Source: an uncultured Arsenicibacter sp.
GTDB taxonomy: Bacteria; Bacteroidota; Bacteroidia; Cytophagales; Spirosomataceae
Direction: 5' to 3'
NCBI RefSeq assembly: GCF_945952095.1
Contig: NZ_CAMFHL010000088.1
Coordinates: 1 to 24,384 of the forward strand
DNA length: 24,384 nt
The notes under the pieces were generated by a model, which was given only the letters and a program-made list of their open reading frames with translations, made no database searches and was not told the DNA's origin. The first letter of the stretch is position 1, and every line of letters begins with the position of its first letter. Position numbers and translations under genes: made by a program. This document shows positions 22,487-24,384 of the stretch, piece after piece.

Positions 22487-24337
22487 ATGAAACGTATTTT
22501 ACAAACAATTATCCATTCTCTGATCCTGCTTCTGTCCGGGTTTACGGCGAACGGACAGATAGGTATTAACTCCCCTGCCGGCGTTAAACCGACGCAGCAT
22601 GTAGAAATTTACAGTACGGGTAATTTTATAGTTCAGGGAAAGTACAAGACGGCGGAAGCGAATCCGGAAACGAATACGTACGTCGTCAGCTGCAGCGCCC
22701 CACGAACAGATATTACCGTGCAGGCGGGTACATTGATGGACCCGTCATCTTTTTCCGGGTATTCTGTTGCAACAGAATATACTTGTTACCGTTCCATTGT
22801 ACTCAATAACCCTCCCGGAGAACAGATCATCGGAATCGAAATTACGTTTCTGGAGTTTGATTTAGGCGTGCTGTCAGTTTCCGGTTCAAATGATTACCTG
22901 GAAATCAGTAATTCTCTGATGCGGAGCCAGTTTTTTAACGGCAATGTAGTTCCGGGACGTATGGTAGTACCGGGTAACGAATGTACCGTGTACTTCCGGA
23001 GGATGGCCGGTGCGCCGGGGGGGCAGGGGTTCAGGCTGCAATGGCGGGCCTTGTATGAACAGGCATCAACAAGTCAGACTCCGTTTTCTATAGTCAATAC
23101 AAATCAGATCCAGTTTAATACCAAAACAGGCGCATTGATAACAGGTATGCCGGCCTCGATAAAGGGGGGAACGCTGGGCGGTGCGTCGCTGTCATTGGGA
23201 GTCCGGAACGAAGCATATGGCGAAGGGTCTGCTGCTATTGGCATAGACAATGTTACCGGAAGCAGCTTTTCCGGCATCGGATACGGCAGGGGCGCGGTTG
23301 CGTTAGGATATACCAATTTCGCATCCGGAGATTACTCGGCGGCGATAGGGGAAAATAATACAACCGTCGGAAACAGCAGCCTTGCACTTGGGTATCGCAA
23401 CCGGCCTTCGGGTGAATACGGCGTGTCGATCGGCAACTCAAATGCCTCAGGTACCAACGCTGTTGCGCTGGGATTTACGAATGCGGTCGGAGCGAGTTAT
23501 GGGGTTGGTATTGGGCGCAATAATAGTGTTGGCGCAACAAACGGTGTGGCGCTGGGCAGTTACAATTTTATACCGTCCAGTACAACGAGCGCCGTGGCCA
23601 TCGGGCATTATAACACGTCGTCTGCTTTTGCCAGTATGGCAATCGGCACCTCGCTGGTTGCTTCGGGCACAAACGCAACGGCAGCTGGCTATCTGAATAT
23701 TGCCAGTGGAAATTATTCGACTGCGATGGGGACCCGCATGAATACAAATGGAAAAACCGGGTCATTTATGATCGGTGACAGTGACCCCCTAAGTCAGGGA
23801 ACTACTTTCGTCGGGATTAATGATCAGTTTGTAGGAAGATTTCTGGAAGGCTACTACCTGATGACCTCCGGCAATTCAAATCCCGGCATAGGATTCGGAG
23901 CGGTCCGTACAGGGGTGCAGATCGGGCGTGGACAAAACTCCTGGGCCTCAATCTCGGACTCAACGAAAAAAGAACGTTTTCTGCCCATTGACCATGCCGT
24001 CCTGCTCCAAAAAATAAGCAGAATGAAACTCACCACCTGGAATTACAAAGGGCAGCAGCATATCCGTCACTACGGACCGATGGCACAGGATTTCTATGCT
24101 GCCTTCGGACAGGATGGGTTGGGCAGGATTGGTTGCGATACGCTGATTTACAGTCACGATTTTGCGGGTGTAACTTTCGCTGGAGTGCAGGCACTTATCC
24201 GCGAAAATGAACAGCTAAAAACAGACATCCGGCAATTGTCGGCGCAGCTTTCTGACTACCAGGCCCGGCTGTTCCTGATTGAAAAAGCCGTATTGCGTAA
24301 ACGGGAACGGATTACTTACCGGAGACCTGTAAAATAA
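22487..24337 (+). CDS. Secreted protein with CUB-like, YadA-head and S74 endosialidase-chaperone domains
   Basis: 616 residues. A signal peptide likely ends at ANG before Gln24. Residues about 69-190 look like a CUB domain (Cys69, Cys100 and Cys166; ITFLEFDLG, DYLEISNS, VYFRRM strands). Residues about 231-425 are about 13 YadA/Hep_Hag head repeats of roughly 14 residues. Residues about 486 to 570 match the S74 chaperone-of-endosialidase domain: SISDSTKKERFLPID contains the Ser490-Asp491 pair where self-cleavage occurs in this family, and RHYGPMAQDF (527-536) is the conserved HxG-AQ segment. A coiled coil (about 571-600) and a basic tail end the protein. S74 domains help a trimeric stalk fold and then cut themselves off, so this is probably a homotrimeric surface fibre. 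No membrane anchor or T9SS tail is visible. Confidence 0.85.
   Translation: MKRILQTIIHSLILLLSGFTANGQIGINSPAGVKPTQHVEIYSTGNFIVQGKYKTAEANPETNTYVVSCSAPRTDITVQAGTLMDPSSFSGYSVATEYTCYRSIVLNNPPGEQIIGIEITFLEFDLGVLSVSGSNDYLEISNSLMRSQFFNGNVVPGRMVVPGNECTVYFRRMAGAPGGQGFRLQWRALYEQASTSQTPFSIVNTNQIQFNTKTGALITGMPASIKGGTLGGASLSLGVRNEAYGEGSAAIGIDNVTGSSFSGIGYGRGAVALGYTNFASGDYSAAIGENNTTVGNSSLALGYRNRPSGEYGVSIGNSNASGTNAVALGFTNAVGASYGVGIGRNNSVGATNGVALGSYNFIPSSTTSAVAIGHYNTSSAFASMAIGTSLVASGTNATAAGYLNIASGNYSTAMGTRMNTNGKTGSFMIGDSDPLSQGTTFVGINDQFVGRFLEGYYLMTSGNSNPGIGFGAVRTGVQIGRGQNSWASISDSTKKERFLPIDHAVLLQKISRMKLTTWNYKGQQHIRHYGPMAQDFYAAFGQDGLGRIGCDTLIYSHDFAGVTFAGVQALIRENEQLKTDIRQLSAQLSDYQARLFLIEKAVLRKRERITYRRPVK
23177..23757 (+). 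repeat. About 13 YadA-head repeats
   Basis: Successive units of about 14 codons follow the pattern (A/S)xA(I/L)GxxNxxxGxxS, for example YSAAIGENNTTVGN, SSLALGYRNRPSGE and NAVALGFTNAVGAS. Each unit would form one coil of a trimeric left-handed beta-roll. Units vary in sequence and in a few residues of length, so they are not recent identical copies. Confidence 0.8.
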
Positions 24338-24341
24338 AGTA

Positions 24342-24372
24342 GCGGGCCGCCGGACACAGTCCGGCGGCCCGC
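24342..24372 (+). terminator. Strong GC-rich hairpin after the CUB/YadA/S74 gene
   Basis: GCGGGCCGCCGGAC (24342-24355) and GTCCGGCGGCCCGC (24359-24372) form a perfect 14-bp stem with an ACA loop, five bases after the stop codon. The following bases, CTGTAGTTTGCC, hold only a short T-run before the window ends. It is probably a terminator and may also serve a convergent gene beyond the edge. Confidence 0.7.
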
Positions 24373-24384
24373 CTGTAGTTTGCC

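Noticed and set aside
3575..24337. Prophage, suggested by primase-like and S74 tail-fibre-like domains
   Set aside because: The two genes are about 18 kb apart, one has a signal peptide, and there is no integrase, capsid, terminase or attachment site between them.

Overview
The window reads as a stretch of chromosome from a Bacteroidota bacterium, most likely a cytophagale of the Spirosoma type. The evidence is: large secreted proteins built from GEVED, FN3 and Pmp-like modules; one protein with a C-terminal domain resembling the type IX secretion (T9SS) sorting tail; promoters matching the Bacteroidota pattern TTG-N19-23-TAnnTTTG; and no obvious Shine-Dalgarno sequences. The genus is inferred from module style, not from a marker gene. 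There is no rRNA, tRNA, CRISPR array, integrase or transposase.

Layout. 1-638: 3' part of a YbjJ-like MFS transporter. 862-3432: secreted beta-helix protein with Pmp-like repeats. 3575-4252: small conserved protein with the motif order of an archaeo-eukaryotic-primase-like fold. 4256-5752 (minus): MHS-type MFS symporter. 6080-8845: secreted Ig-like-repeat protein with a T9SS-like tail. 15676-9031 (minus): a four-gene efflux operon (small exported acidic protein, membrane fusion lipoprotein, HAE1-type RND pump, TolC-like outer membrane lipoprotein), with a consensus promoter at its head and a strong intrinsic terminator at its end. 15957-19649: secreted M43 metalloprotease with FN3 and GEVED domains. 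19654-20145 (minus): GtrA-like membrane protein. 20259-20912 and 20914-22251 (minus): a NarL-type response regulator and a seven-TM histidine kinase placed tail to tail. 22487-24337: secreted CUB, YadA-head and S74 (endosialidase chaperone) protein with its own consensus promoter and a strong 3' hairpin.

How the genes fit together. The efflux genes form one complete tripartite pump. The kinase and regulator are probably partners, although convergent. The four large exported proteins are probably cell-surface or secreted factors; they share no operon, but two share a C-terminal module. Three convergent gene pairs end within 1-4 bases of each other with no visible terminator.

The points most worth following are the primase-like orphan, the in-frame 15-bp minisatellite in the efflux lipoprotein signal peptide, the CUB/YadA/S74 architecture, the vicinal-cysteine super-repeat of the beta-helix protein, and the exported acidic protein heading the RND operon. 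No gene set here makes a convincing wholly new multi-gene system.
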